Below are positions 25,023 through 33,453 of a stretch of 64,000 nucleotides of DNA, in pieces. Position numbers and translations under genes: made by a program. Position 1 is the first letter of the stretch, and every line of letters begins with the position of its first letter. The notes beneath the pieces are model-generated. The model had not been told where the DNA came from, did no database searches, and saw only the letters and a program-made list of their open reading frames with translations. Source of the stretch: PoT sp049331405 (lineage in GTDB: Bacteria; Planctomycetota; Planctomycetia; Isosphaerales; Isosphaeraceae); assembly GCF_049331405.1 (NCBI RefSeq), contig NZ_CP186274.1:620001-684000 (forward strand), written 5' to 3'.

Positions 25023-26334
25023 TCACGAAAGCGTCGCAGCGCGCGAGGCCATGCAACTCATCGTCGCCGCCTCCCCGGATGCGGCCGACGAGGCGTCGCT
25101 CGCGCCTCGGAGCGTCAGGGCCCAGAAGGCCAGGGCGGCGAGGCTGATCGAGGCCCCCAGCAGGCTCACCCCGGCCCAGCCCGCCTCGGCGTAGGCCCGG
25201 GTCGAGGCGATCGAGCCGACCCCGCTGCCGACCGCATAGAAGAGCATGTAGCAGCCGACGAGCCGCCCGTGGGCCTCGGGCCGGATTCGGAGGATCATGC
25301 TCTGATTCGTGACGTGGAGCGCCTGCCCGGCCAGGTCCAGCGCGAGGACTCCAAGAACCAGGAGCCCGAGCGACTGCCGCGCGAATCCGATCGGGAGCCA
25401 CGAGGCCAGGAGCAGGACGAGGGCGAGACCGCTGGTCCATTGCCCAAGGCCGCGGTCCGCCCAGTGGCCGGCCCTCGCGGCGCCGAGCCGCACCCGCGGC
25501 CCCCGCGATGCCGAAGGCGCCGATCGCCGTGTGGGAGAGCGAATAGGGGGGCTCGCTGAGCGGCAGCACCAGCGAGGTCCAGAAGACGCTGAACGCCGCG
25601 AACATGAGCATCGCCAGGACGCCGCGGACTTGCAGCACCCGCTCCCGGACCAGCAACGTGAACATCGAGCCGAGCAACGATCCGTAGGAGAGGCGGGCGG
25701 GCGCGAGATCCTGGCCCGGGAGACCTCGCCGCAGCGCCGCGATCATGACGATGGCCACGAAGGCCGAGGTGAAGTAGACCGACCGCCAGCCCGCGAGGTC
25801 GGCCAGGACTCCCGCCACCGTCCGGGCCAGGAGCAGGCCGATCACCACGCCCCCTTGCGCGGTGCCCACGACCCGCCCTCGCTCCTCGGGCGACGCGAGG
25901 GTCGCCGCGAAGGCCAGCAGCCCCTGGGTCATCGCGGTGCCGAGCAGGCCTACGGCGAACATCCCTGGGAACAAGGTCGCCCGCGACTGCGAGGCTCCGA
26001 CCAGCGTCAGCGCCAGGGCCAGGAGCGCCAGTTGCGCCAGGACGAGCCGTCGCCGGTCCAGCAGGTCACCCAGCGGCACCACGAACAGCAGGGCGACCGC
26101 ACAACCGGCCTGTGTGGCGGTGCCCACCAGGCCGATCGAGGCCTCCCGGATCCCGAAATCCTCGGCCATCGCATCCAAAAGCGGCTGTGCGTAATAGACG
26201 TTGGCCACGCTCAGCCCGCAGGCCATCGCGAACAGCATCACCATGGAACGCGGCAACGGCGAGTACGCCCCATCCGCCCTCGTCCCCCGCCCCAGGCGTG
26301 ATGTGGACTCGGCCGTTTGGTTTTCGAGCGACAT
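25023..26334 (-). pseudogene. MFS drug/metabolite exporter disrupted by one frameshift
   Basis: The 5' part starts at MSLENQTAESTSRLGRG with AAGGAG 7 bases upstream. It runs through the typical MFS features MACGLSVANVYYAQPLLDAM, VPLGDLLDRRRLVLAQLALL (loop 2-3 motif) and GTAQGGVVIGLLLARTVAGV, up to IGAFGIAGAAG near 25500. There the reading frame is lost. The next frame continues with GAARAGHWADRGLGQWTSGL and further membrane helices to the stop at 25023. A 2-base deletion or 1-base insertion in a GC-rich run explains it. Either the gene is dead or the assembly has an indel; the conserved rest suggests a recent or artefactual event. It is preceded by a large inverted repeat. Confidence 0.8.
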
Positions 26335-26346
26335 ATGCGACTCCTT

Positions 26347-26414
26347 CCTTTTAGGTTGCATTATGAAACCGAACTGATCGTAGGGGTTTCGGTTTCATAA
26401 TGCAACCTAAAAGG
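26347..26414. promoter_or_regulatory. 27-bp perfect inverted repeat upstream of MFS gene, probable operator
   Basis: Arms 26347-26373 and 26388-26414 are perfect reverse complements separated by 14 bases. Each arm contains the smaller dyad GGTTGCATTATGAAACC, so four half-sites are stacked around the start of the MFS gene. The size and position fit an operator for a TetR, MarR or HxlR type repressor controlling efflux. No such regulator is encoded next to it. A MITE-like origin is the alternative. Confidence 0.6.
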
Positions 26415-26486
26415 ACGGGTGCGACGGTCCCCAGGTCGCCCGATGTTGCGTTCGTCGGGCGATGGGAGTGTGGCCTGGGGATCGGG

Positions 26487-26762
26487 TTACCTGGAGCTGG
26501 CCGAGGTGGCCTGGGCCTTGCGCCCGCCCGGCCCGCCCTGGTGGCTGGGCATGGTGAGCATGGCGATGAGGAAGAGGATCACCACGACGGCGCCGAGGGA
26601 CCAAAGAAGGATCTTCTGGCCCTGCGGGAGCGGGAAGGGGGCCGTGCGCTCGAGGTATTCGGCGAAGGGCTTGCGCGGGCCGGAACTGGTCTGTTTCTCG
26701 AACAGCTCGCTCTTGCGGGCCTTGATGGAGAGATCCTGCTCTCGAGGCAGCTCGGGGGCCAT
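26487..26762 (-). CDS. Small single-pass membrane protein, unknown function
   Basis: 91 residues from MAPELPREQDLSIKARKSEL, chosen because GGAGG lies 8 bases upstream; an ATG 15 bases earlier is possible. A charged cytoplasmic N-terminal half with PRKPFAEYLERTAPFPLPQG leads to one membrane segment, ILLWSLGAVVVILFLIAMLT, and a short Gly/Ala/Ser tail. Similar short proteins of the form basic stretch, Pro, single helix occur in planctomycetes. It follows the methyltransferase gene on the same strand at 57 bases. No function can be assigned. Confidence 0.65.
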   Translation of the reverse strand: MAPELPREQDLSIKARKSELFEKQTSSGPRKPFAEYLERTAPFPLPQGQKILLWSLGAVVVILFLIAMLTMPSHQGGPGGRKAQATSASSR

Positions 26763-26818
26763 TGGCTGGGCCTCCATTGGGGGGAGTTCGCGTCGACTCG
26801 AATCGAAACGTCTCAGGG

Positions 26819-27595
26819 TCAGGCTCGGGCCCGGAACGACCAATCCCAACTGCGAGGATGGTCGGCGAAGTCGGTCCCGCCGGCCATGCTCTCGTCCCAG
26901 GGATAGAGTACTTGGTCCAGCTCGATCGACGCAAACCCCGCCTTGGTCAGGCGGTGCTGGATTTCGAACGGCTGCCAGAACTTCTGCCTGAGGCCCAGGA
27001 ACTTGAAGCGGCCGAAGGCGAACTCGTAGTACTGGTGCTCGGCGTGGAAGGCCGCGGTGCGCTCGGCCTCCTCGGGGGAGAGCCCGCGGTCGAGCGCCTG
27101 GTCCATCAGCAGCATCGTGTGGTAGTGGATGGCGTCGATCGAGGGGACGACGCCCATGAAGAGCCCGCCGGGGCGGAGGCTGCCGTGGATCGCCTTCAAG
27201 GTCTGGTCGATGACCCGGACGTCGGGCATGACCAGCGAGTTGATGGCGATGGCCACGTCGAACTGGCCGGCGTAGCCGTCCAGGTCGTGCATCGGCCTGG
27301 TCTCGAACGTGACCTTCTTGGCGTTCGCCGGCCCGAGGCGATCGCGGGCGCAGGCGATCATGTCGGGGGCGAAGTCGAGCGCCACGACCTGGCCGAAGCG
27401 ACCGACGAGCCTGGGCAGCAGGGGCCCGGTCCCGCAGCCGAGGTCCGCCACCGTGAGCCGCTCGGGATCGGGGATCTGCTCGAGCTGCACCAGCAGGGGG
27501 TTCACGACGTCGGGGTTGAGCGCGTCGAGGAAGAGCTCGTCATACCGGGAGGCGTGACGGCTCCACTGTCGGTCCTGATCTTGGAGGTTGGGCAC
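26819..27595 (-). CDS. Class I SAM-dependent methyltransferase
   Basis: 258 residues, GTG start. Motif I is VADLGCGTGPLLPRLV (about 48-63), motif II region VVALDFAPDMIACARD, and motif post-I/IV FDVAIAINSLVMPD; together they define a Rossmann-fold methyltransferase of the UbiE/methyltransf_25 type. The C-terminal half is rich in aromatics (EHQYYEFAFGRFKFLGLRQK; VLYPWDESMAGGTDFADHP), presumably the substrate pocket. The acceptor cannot be inferred. It is first of a possible two-gene unit with the small membrane protein. Confidence 0.85.
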   Translation of the reverse strand: MPNLQDQDRQWSRHASRYDELFLDALNPDVVNPLLVQLEQIPDPERLTVADLGCGTGPLLPRLVGRFGQVVALDFAPDMIACARDRLGPANAKKVTFETRPMHDLDGYAGQFDVAIAINSLVMPDVRVIDQTLKAIHGSLRPGGLFMGVVPSIDAIHYHTMLLMDQALDRGLSPEEAERTAAFHAEHQYYEFAFGRFKFLGLRQKFWQPFEIQHRLTKAGFASIELDQVLYPWDESMAGGTDFADHPRSWDWSFRARA

Positions 27596-27967
27596 GAGAC
27601 GGCATTTCCTTGGATGAGCACTCGGACAGTTCCGGGGCTTCGCGGCCTCTCTCCTCGAGGGACGAAACCACGTCGCGAATCGCAGGCGGCCCGACGCGGC
27701 GTTGCGCTCGAGGTCGCACGCCGGGCCGACTCCTCAGCGGGTCTCAACGAACGCCAATACCCTTGGAGCCTGTTGATCTTCCGAGGAAACACCCCAACGT
27801 ATCTTGCCTTGCCGGACCCTGCCTGACAATCGCGGGCCCCCGCGGAGGGAGAAAGTCCACAGGGTGAGATGCCCTCGATCGCAGGCCGATCGTTATCCCG
27901 AACAGGCCCTCATCGAATTATACGCCGGGACGCATGCCGCAGTAGAGCTTGCAGGCGGCGGCCCCGC
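27596..27967. other. Non-coding gap
   Basis: About 370 bases between two minus-strand genes. No open frame with a ribosome-binding site or protein-like composition was found. It likely holds the methyltransferase promoter. Confidence 0.45.
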
Positions 27968-29386
27968 TCATCGCCTGGGCAGGCGGTCGAGGAAGGCGAA
28001 GTAGCGGCGGAGGACCGGCTGGTCCTTGAAGAGGGGGATGGGCCGCACGGGGAAGTCCAGGACGAGCGCATCGGCCAGGGCGTGGGTCAGCTCGACGGGC
28101 GAGGCCAGGCGCGGGTGAGGGTCGTCGTCGGCGTGGAACGACCAGATCAGCGTCTCCAACTGCCAGACGAGCGAGCCCGAGGCGAAGTCCTCCGGCAGGG
28201 GGCGGTCGGGGGCGAAACGGCGGATCCTCGCATCCCACTTCAGGGCGAGGACGCGGTCGTGCTCGGAGCCTGGCCCGTCCTCCGCGCGGAGGTTCGCCTG
28301 CTCGTCGTCGGAGAGCAGCGGCCCCTGATAGCGGAGGTCGCGGGCCAGGGTCGTCATCAGGGCGACGAGGTCCTCGTCCCCGTGGGTTGCCTCGGCCTGG
28401 AGGACGCCGAAGCGCTCGCTGATCTCGCGCAGGCTTTCGGCGACCTTCTTCCGATCCGAGGCGGAGGCCGTGTTGCGCGATGTGTCGGCGAGCCCAGGCT
28501 TCGAAGGCGACGTCGCCGAGAGGCCCTGTCGCTGGGATGAAGCCCGCTCGGCCTGTTTCGAGTCGACCGAGCCCGCGTCGTGCGGGCGCCTCGCCAGGCC
28601 GAAGCCCACGCCGAGGAGCACTCCGACGGCTCCGACCCAGGGGAGCCAGGGGTGCCTCGCCCGGAACGACCCCAAGTGGTTTGCGCCCGGCTCGATTTGC
28701 GGCTCGGCCTCCGGGGCGAACGGATCGACGTAGGAGGCGTCGAGCGCGACGCTCGAGAGCTTCGGGAGCGCGACAAGGTCGAATCGGTTGTCGTTGCCGT
28801 AGGCCCAGGTCGCTAGCGAGAGCCTCGCCCGGGTCGCTTCGGGCAGGAGTTGCCAGGCCTCTCCGGCCAGGTCATCGATCGGGCTGGGAGCCTGGATTGC
28901 GATCCGCTTTCCCTGGGCGAGCAGGGCGGCGATCTGCCGCCCGGGCGCCGAGGCCGACTGCACCTTGGAATCGGAATCAGCGGGCCCGGCGAGCCAGGTT
29001 CCCGACGGCAACGACTTAGTCTCGGCGGTCCAGCCTTCGCGGAACAGGTGGGAGAACTGGAAGGGGTTGCCGCCGGCCTGGGCGTAGTCGTGCGGGTCGA
29101 GGAAGAGGGCGTGGAAGGCCAGGGCGCCCGGCCTCCCCTGGTCGTCGACCCCCTGGGGGAAGACGCCGACGATCGCCCGCGGGCCGCTCGCAAGCAGCAG
29201 CGTGAAGAGGGAACTCGTCTCGAGGCTCCCCGCGGGTCTCTCGCCGAAGCGCTGGCAGGCCGCGCGGAGGTCGTTCAGCCATTCGGGCTGGCAGCCTGGG
29301 GACGTCGCCAGGATGGCGTAACCCCGGTCCCAGAAGGAGAAGCTGCCGTAGACGGCCTGCTCGTAGGTGAAGAAGACCTCGTCCAT
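27968..29386 (-). CDS. GTPase-associated protein, GAP1 N-domain-like, with one membrane segment
   Basis: 472 residues from MDEVFFTYEQAVYGSFSFWD. Residues 1-120 (YGS...GYAILATSPGCQPEWLNDL, then VDDQGRPGALAFHALFLDP, then YAQAGGNPFQF) resemble the GAP1 N-terminal domains described next to bacterial conflict-type GTPases. A middle region is followed by one membrane helix, HPWLPWVGAVGVLLGVGFGL (246-266), a Ser/Thr-rich linker and a helical C-terminal domain. The gene lies 62 bases downstream of a large membrane GTPase and must be its partner. Assignment to GAP1 rests on pattern memory, not on an alignment. Role unknown; signalling or defence is possible. Confidence 0.65.
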   Translation of the reverse strand: MDEVFFTYEQAVYGSFSFWDRGYAILATSPGCQPEWLNDLRAACQRFGERPAGSLETSSLFTLLLASGPRAIVGVFPQGVDDQGRPGALAFHALFLDPHDYAQAGGNPFQFSHLFREGWTAETKSLPSGTWLAGPADSDSKVQSASAPGRQIAALLAQGKRIAIQAPSPIDDLAGEAWQLLPEATRARLSLATWAYGNDNRFDLVALPKLSSVALDASYVDPFAPEAEPQIEPGANHLGSFRARHPWLPWVGAVGVLLGVGFGLARRPHDAGSVDSKQAERASSQRQGLSATSPSKPGLADTSRNTASASDRKKVAESLREISERFGVLQAEATHGDEDLVALMTTLARDLRYQGPLLSDDEQANLRAEDGPGSEHDRVLALKWDARIRRFAPDRPLPEDFASGSLVWQLETLIWSFHADDDPHPRLASPVELTHALADALVLDFPVRPIPLFKDQPVLRRYFAFLDRLPRR

Positions 29387-29448
29387 GGTGCCCTCGCCGC
29401 GGCCGATTCCATCCGAGGCCCCGAGTGGCCGGGGCTGACCGCGCCCGA

Positions 29449-31785
29449 TCACTCGGGGGCGCTCAGCTTGGGGATCGAGAAGTTCGAGGCGAAGACGAGG
29501 GTCGTCTTGCCCCCCTTGGAGGCCCGGATCGTCCCCGAGAGGTTCCGCATGGCGAGCGGGTCCCCCTTGCGCGTGTTGAGGGTCGAGACCACCGAGTCGG
29601 ACCAGTCGTAGTCGAGGATCCGGATCGTGACCGGGTCCCCCGCCTTCCACTTGATCGGCCTGGGGAAGGTGTAGTCCCAGATCGGCTTGGACGTGTTGCG
29701 CACCACCGGCGAGGGGCCATAAATGATCCCCGCAACCTCGATCGTCACGCCCAGGTCTGGCCCGCCGCCGCCGAGATATTTGCCGACTTGCGTGCTCACC
29801 TCGCCCCGACGCAGCGTGACGCGATACTCGCCCGGCACGGAGACCTTGTCCCACCAGTCGAGGTAGCGCTTGGCCTCGGCGGCGTGTCGGCCGTCGGGCT
29901 GGTCGTTGAGATAGTCTCGCAGGCGTCGGGCCACCTCGCCCACGTCGTCGGGGTGGGCCTGGAGGTGGTCGTAGGCGAGTCGGTACGAATACGTATCCCA
30001 TTCGCGGAGGATCCGGTCGCGGGCCTCGGTCGCCTCGCTGATATAGCGGCCCCCGCCCTGGTGCGCCTTGAGGTAATCCTGATAGCGCTCGATCCGGGTC
30101 GCGAAGTTCGTCGGGTACTGCCGCGAGTATTGCCGGGCCCGGTCGATGTCGCGCTCGTCGAGCTTGGCGACGTAGCCGGCCAGGTGCTGCTCGACCTCGC
30201 CCCGCCAGTTGCTCTCGGGATGCTCGGTGAGGAATTGCTGCGAGCGGTCGATGAGGTCGCGGAAGTCGGCCCCCGGCAGGCTCGCGGCCCGCGTCAGGTC
30301 GTCGAGGAATCGGCGCTCGACCAGCGAGGCCTTCGCGGCGGCCTGATTCTTCAGGCCTTCGGCGAGGGCCAGCCCCTCGGCGCGGTTGCGGCTCTCGGGG
30401 TAGTCGCGCAGGAACGAGCGGAGGGCCACGAGCGCCTTCTCGGGCTCATCGCCGGGCGTCAAGGCATCGGCCCTGACCTGGATCCAGCGCCTGTCGCGAC
30501 GTGCATCCTCCTGGGCCTGCTCGACGGTCTTGATCGCCGGGGCGAGCTCGGGGGCCTGCTCCTTGAGCGCGGTGAGGCGATCCTTGAGGTCGGGGGCCGC
30601 CGTGCCCAGCTCGACCTGGACGCCGGCCGCCTTGACGGTCCACTCCGCCTGCTTGAGCCGGGCGTCGTGGGCGAGCGTCGGGTAGAAGTAAGCGAACGTC
30701 GGGTGCCAGGCCTGGAACGCCGTCCAGCGTTGGGCGACCGCGGGGGCCGGGTGCTTCTTCTCGAAGCTTTGCGCCGCGTGGTATCCGAGCCAGTCGTAGC
30801 CGGCCGCCAGGCCCGCCAGCGCGAGGGCTCCCGCCGCCAGGCGCACGCCGAGCCGACGGGTCCGCTTGCGACGGAGGGCCTTGAGCCGCTGGCGGAAGTC
30901 GATGGCCTTGTCGGAGCTGGGATAGCGCCGACTGTACGCGGCGACGCAACTTGCGAGCCGGGGAAGGTCGTCCGGGGCGAGGTCCCAGAGCCATTCGAGC
31001 TGGGCCTCGTCGCTCGTCTCGAGCTGCTCGGCGAGCCAGCCGAGGGGCCGATCGAGCCCGAGCGGGTCGAGCACCGTGGGGGGCCGACCGTCTCGGGCGT
31101 TTCGACCATACGAGCTGACCGCGAAGACCGCGCCTTGCGGGACATGGCCCCCGAGGGCATGCAGGGTCATGCCGTAGCGGGCCTCGACCAGTTCGTCGAC
31201 GCCCCAGTGCGAGGGGTCGTCCCCGCCTTGATTCTGCAGGCTGGCGAGGACGCGGTCGTACTTGGTGAGGATCAGGGCGATCGGCCTACCGGCCGTCGCG
31301 TCGTCGGAGCGGTCGATGTAGCGCTCGAGCAGGTCCTCGATCTCCTGCTGGCGACGTCGGCGGTCGGCCGGGTTCGTCGAGCTTTCCGGGTCGAGGCAGA
31401 GGAGCACGGCGTCGCAATCGGCGAAGAAGGCCTGGATCGGCTCGTTCGTTCCGAGGGTGATGTGCTCCCCCTGGTAATCCTTGACGATGATGTCGAACCG
31501 CGCCTGGCCCCGGTAGAGCCGCAGATTGAGCTCGGTCTCGGAGAGGGTGCCGGCGAGGGATTCGCCCGACTCGATCTGGCCGATCTTCTCCGCGAGGTAC
31601 TCGGCCGTCGACGGGTTCGCCGCCGCCAGGCGCAGGCCGGGCACCTGGCCGGTCGACGCCTGGCGATAGAACATCGCCAGCAGCGTGGTCTTGCCCACGT
31701 TCCGATGCCCGAACAACCCGATCCGCTTCGGCCCGGTCAGGCGGTTCTCGAGGGCGTCGAGAAGGATCTTGCGGCGGTTCGGCAT
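29449..31785 (-). CDS. Membrane-anchored P-loop GTPase with C-terminal C2-like domain
   Basis: 778 residues. The N-terminal G domain has G1 GHRNVGKTT (26-34), a G3-like IIVKDYQGEHIT (Asp then Gly), DAVLLCLDPES, and G4 ALILTKYDR. A basic stretch and one membrane segment follow (LAAGALALAGLAAGYDWLGY, about 315-335). Next come some 300 residues of helical, TPR-like repeats with many charged pairs (RYQDYLKAHQGG; LRDYLNDQPDGR). The last 130 residues, YRVTLRRGEVSTQVGKY to KTTLVFASNFSIPKL, look like a C2 beta-sandwich. The GTPase head, membrane anchor and C2 tail suggest a membrane signalling or remodelling device working with the GAP1-like neighbour. Confidence 0.78.
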   Translation of the reverse strand: MPNRRKILLDALENRLTGPKRIGLFGHRNVGKTTLLAMFYRQASTGQVPGLRLAAANPSTAEYLAEKIGQIESGESLAGTLSETELNLRLYRGQARFDIIVKDYQGEHITLGTNEPIQAFFADCDAVLLCLDPESSTNPADRRRRQQEIEDLLERYIDRSDDATAGRPIALILTKYDRVLASLQNQGGDDPSHWGVDELVEARYGMTLHALGGHVPQGAVFAVSSYGRNARDGRPPTVLDPLGLDRPLGWLAEQLETSDEAQLEWLWDLAPDDLPRLASCVAAYSRRYPSSDKAIDFRQRLKALRRKRTRRLGVRLAAGALALAGLAAGYDWLGYHAAQSFEKKHPAPAVAQRWTAFQAWHPTFAYFYPTLAHDARLKQAEWTVKAAGVQVELGTAAPDLKDRLTALKEQAPELAPAIKTVEQAQEDARRDRRWIQVRADALTPGDEPEKALVALRSFLRDYPESRNRAEGLALAEGLKNQAAAKASLVERRFLDDLTRAASLPGADFRDLIDRSQQFLTEHPESNWRGEVEQHLAGYVAKLDERDIDRARQYSRQYPTNFATRIERYQDYLKAHQGGGRYISEATEARDRILREWDTYSYRLAYDHLQAHPDDVGEVARRLRDYLNDQPDGRHAAEAKRYLDWWDKVSVPGEYRVTLRRGEVSTQVGKYLGGGGPDLGVTIEVAGIIYGPSPVVRNTSKPIWDYTFPRPIKWKAGDPVTIRILDYDWSDSVVSTLNTRKGDPLAMRNLSGTIRASKGGKTTLVFASNFSIPKLSAPE

Positions 31786-31982
31786 CCCAGCAATCCTCCG
31801 GCTTCCAATCTCTCCGAGGACGACCGGCCCCTTTTTATCGGCCTGCGGCCCGATCTCAGATACGGCCCGGTCTTCGGAATCGTTCTATGCAATTTTGAAA
31901 ATGCGAGCGACGTGTTCTCGAGTGCGATCGAGGCCGCAGTCTATTCGACGAGGATGCGCCCATATTAACCGCCCCAGGCCCG

Positions 31983-32012
31983 GAGTCGGCGGATTTGCAC
32001 CTCCGCCGACTC
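31983..32012. terminator. 10-bp hairpin downstream of a minus-strand gene
   Basis: GAGTCGGCGG (31983-31992) pairs with CCGCCGACTC (32003-32012). It lies 12 bases beyond the stop of the minus-strand membrane-protein gene. There is no T tract, so it is a weak terminator candidate. Confidence 0.4.
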
Positions 32013-32023
32013 ATTCGCGGACC

Positions 32024-33007
32024 TCAGCCGACCTTCATCGCCGGCTTGCGCCTGGCGAAGAGGGCCTTGACCGGCCAGGTGAACGGCTTGAAGAACCAGG
32101 AGATCGGCAGGCCCAGGACCACCATCGAGGCCAGCACGACGACCAGGCCGGCGAGCGCCATGCCGAGGTAGCGGAAGGGGAGGAAGTCGAGCCCTCGGGC
32201 CGCGAGCGCCTCGCTGATCGACGACTCGAGGCCTCGCGTGGCGCCGCCGCCGATCGCCCCGGCGAGCTGGACCCCGGCCTTGCCGAACTCGCGGACGGCG
32301 TACTCGGTCGCCTGCCCCGCGTAATCGACAAACTTGTCGGGGTTTGCCAGGAAGGCCGCGAGGACGCCCGCCGCCATCAGCTTCTTCTTGTGCGGCAGGA
32401 CCTGCTTGGTGAGGAACTTCCAGCCGTTGCGCCCGGTCTTGCGGAGGACGCCCAGGGTCTCGGGCCCCTCCTTGACGAGCACCTCGGCCACGTCGTCGCC
32501 GTAGACGCGGACGGCGGAGAGCCCTTCGGTGCCGAGCTTGCGGACCATCGTCTCGGCCTGGTCGGGGTACCGCCGGGCCAGTCGCTGCGCGGTCTCGCTC
32601 ATCTCGACCACGAGCCGTTTCTCGGCCGGCTTCAGGTTGCCGAAGACGCGGGCGGCCTCGGCGTCTTGGGGCAAGAGCCGGGTGAACTTGGAACGGAGCA
32701 GGGCATCGGAAGGCTCCTCGAGGCGTCGGCCGGCCTCGGCGAGGTTCTCGTAGCGCCTGGCGACGACCTCGAGCCCTTCGTCGGCCTCGTGCACGAAAAG
32801 TCGGCCCGCGACGCGGCCGCCGGCCTCTTCACCGGTCTTGACCGAGGCCCGGCCGCCGGCCCTGGCCTCGCGCATGACGTTCTGGACGACCTCATCGAGC
32901 CAGGACAACGAACCCGCCCGCGCGCTGGTCGGCAGGGCGAGTGCCGCCAGGAGGCCCAGGCAAATCGCCACCGATCGACGGCGGCGAAGATGCGGAAGCG
33001 GTAGCAT
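32024..33007 (-). CDS. Exported/membrane protein of unknown function
   Basis: 327 residues; AAGGA lies 9 bases before the ATG. A signal peptide (SVAICLGLLAALALPTSARA) precedes a charged helical region, AGRLFVHEADEGLEVVARRY, then repeated short helices with Leu/Val and Arg (EMSETAQRLARRYPDQAETM; VYGDDVAEVLVKEGPETLGV). Two hydrophobic segments follow (MAAGVLAAFLANPDKF; LGMALAGLVVVLASMVVLGL), and the end is very basic. The Asp/Glu-Val-Leu helices resemble the planctomycete proteins that sit near membrane GTPases, but no domain name can be given. It lies 240 bases upstream of the GTPase gene on the same strand, so shared function is possible. Confidence 0.68.
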   Translation of the reverse strand: MLPLPHLRRRRSVAICLGLLAALALPTSARAGSLSWLDEVVQNVMREARAGGRASVKTGEEAGGRVAGRLFVHEADEGLEVVARRYENLAEAGRRLEEPSDALLRSKFTRLLPQDAEAARVFGNLKPAEKRLVVEMSETAQRLARRYPDQAETMVRKLGTEGLSAVRVYGDDVAEVLVKEGPETLGVLRKTGRNGWKFLTKQVLPHKKKLMAAGVLAAFLANPDKFVDYAGQATEYAVREFGKAGVQLAGAIGGGATRGLESSISEALAARGLDFLPFRYLGMALAGLVVVLASMVVLGLPISWFFKPFTWPVKALFARRKPAMKVG

Positions 33008-33453
33008 CGTGGAAGATCCTTAAGATTCGGAGGCGCCACGGGTCCACGCTCGCGCCACCTTCTCTCTACGTGTTCGTATCGCCATTTGGGCGTATTTTGT
33101 GATGTCTTTCGGGGAATTTCGGATTCTCGCGCCGAGCCGCCCGGGAGATGTCCGGACCTGGACAGGACCGAGGGGTCGGGGAGAAGAATTGTTTGCGTTG
33201 GTTCGACGACCCGGAAGACGCGGCAAAATCCATTTCGCGTTCGAGGCGTTACCCCGGCTGACTTCGGGAGAACGAGGAGTCGTCGGACCCTGCGCCTCTA
33301 TCTTCCAATATAACGCATTGGCTCCCGGGCGAAAAACCGAGGTGCGGGGCTTTCCGGAAGTCAACCGACAGATCCGCTCGAACCCGCGGCTTTTGCGGGT
33401 GGCGGATCGGAGGATCGGCAGTTGTGGACGAGTCGGCGGCGAGCCCTCCAGGA
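33008..33453. other. Non-coding gap with a two-tier hairpin
   Basis: About 450 bases. At 33371-33408 GATCCGC pairs with GCGGATC, and inside it ACCCGC pairs with GCGGGT, forming a stem with an internal loop just beyond the stop of the minus-strand membrane-protein gene. No gene was found. Confidence 0.5.

Noticed and set aside
29425..31968. An 847-codon plus-strand frame
   Set aside because: It is antisense to the membrane GTPase gene with intact G1-G4 motifs; its composition (Gly/Arg/Val/Asp) is that of a GC-rich shadow.
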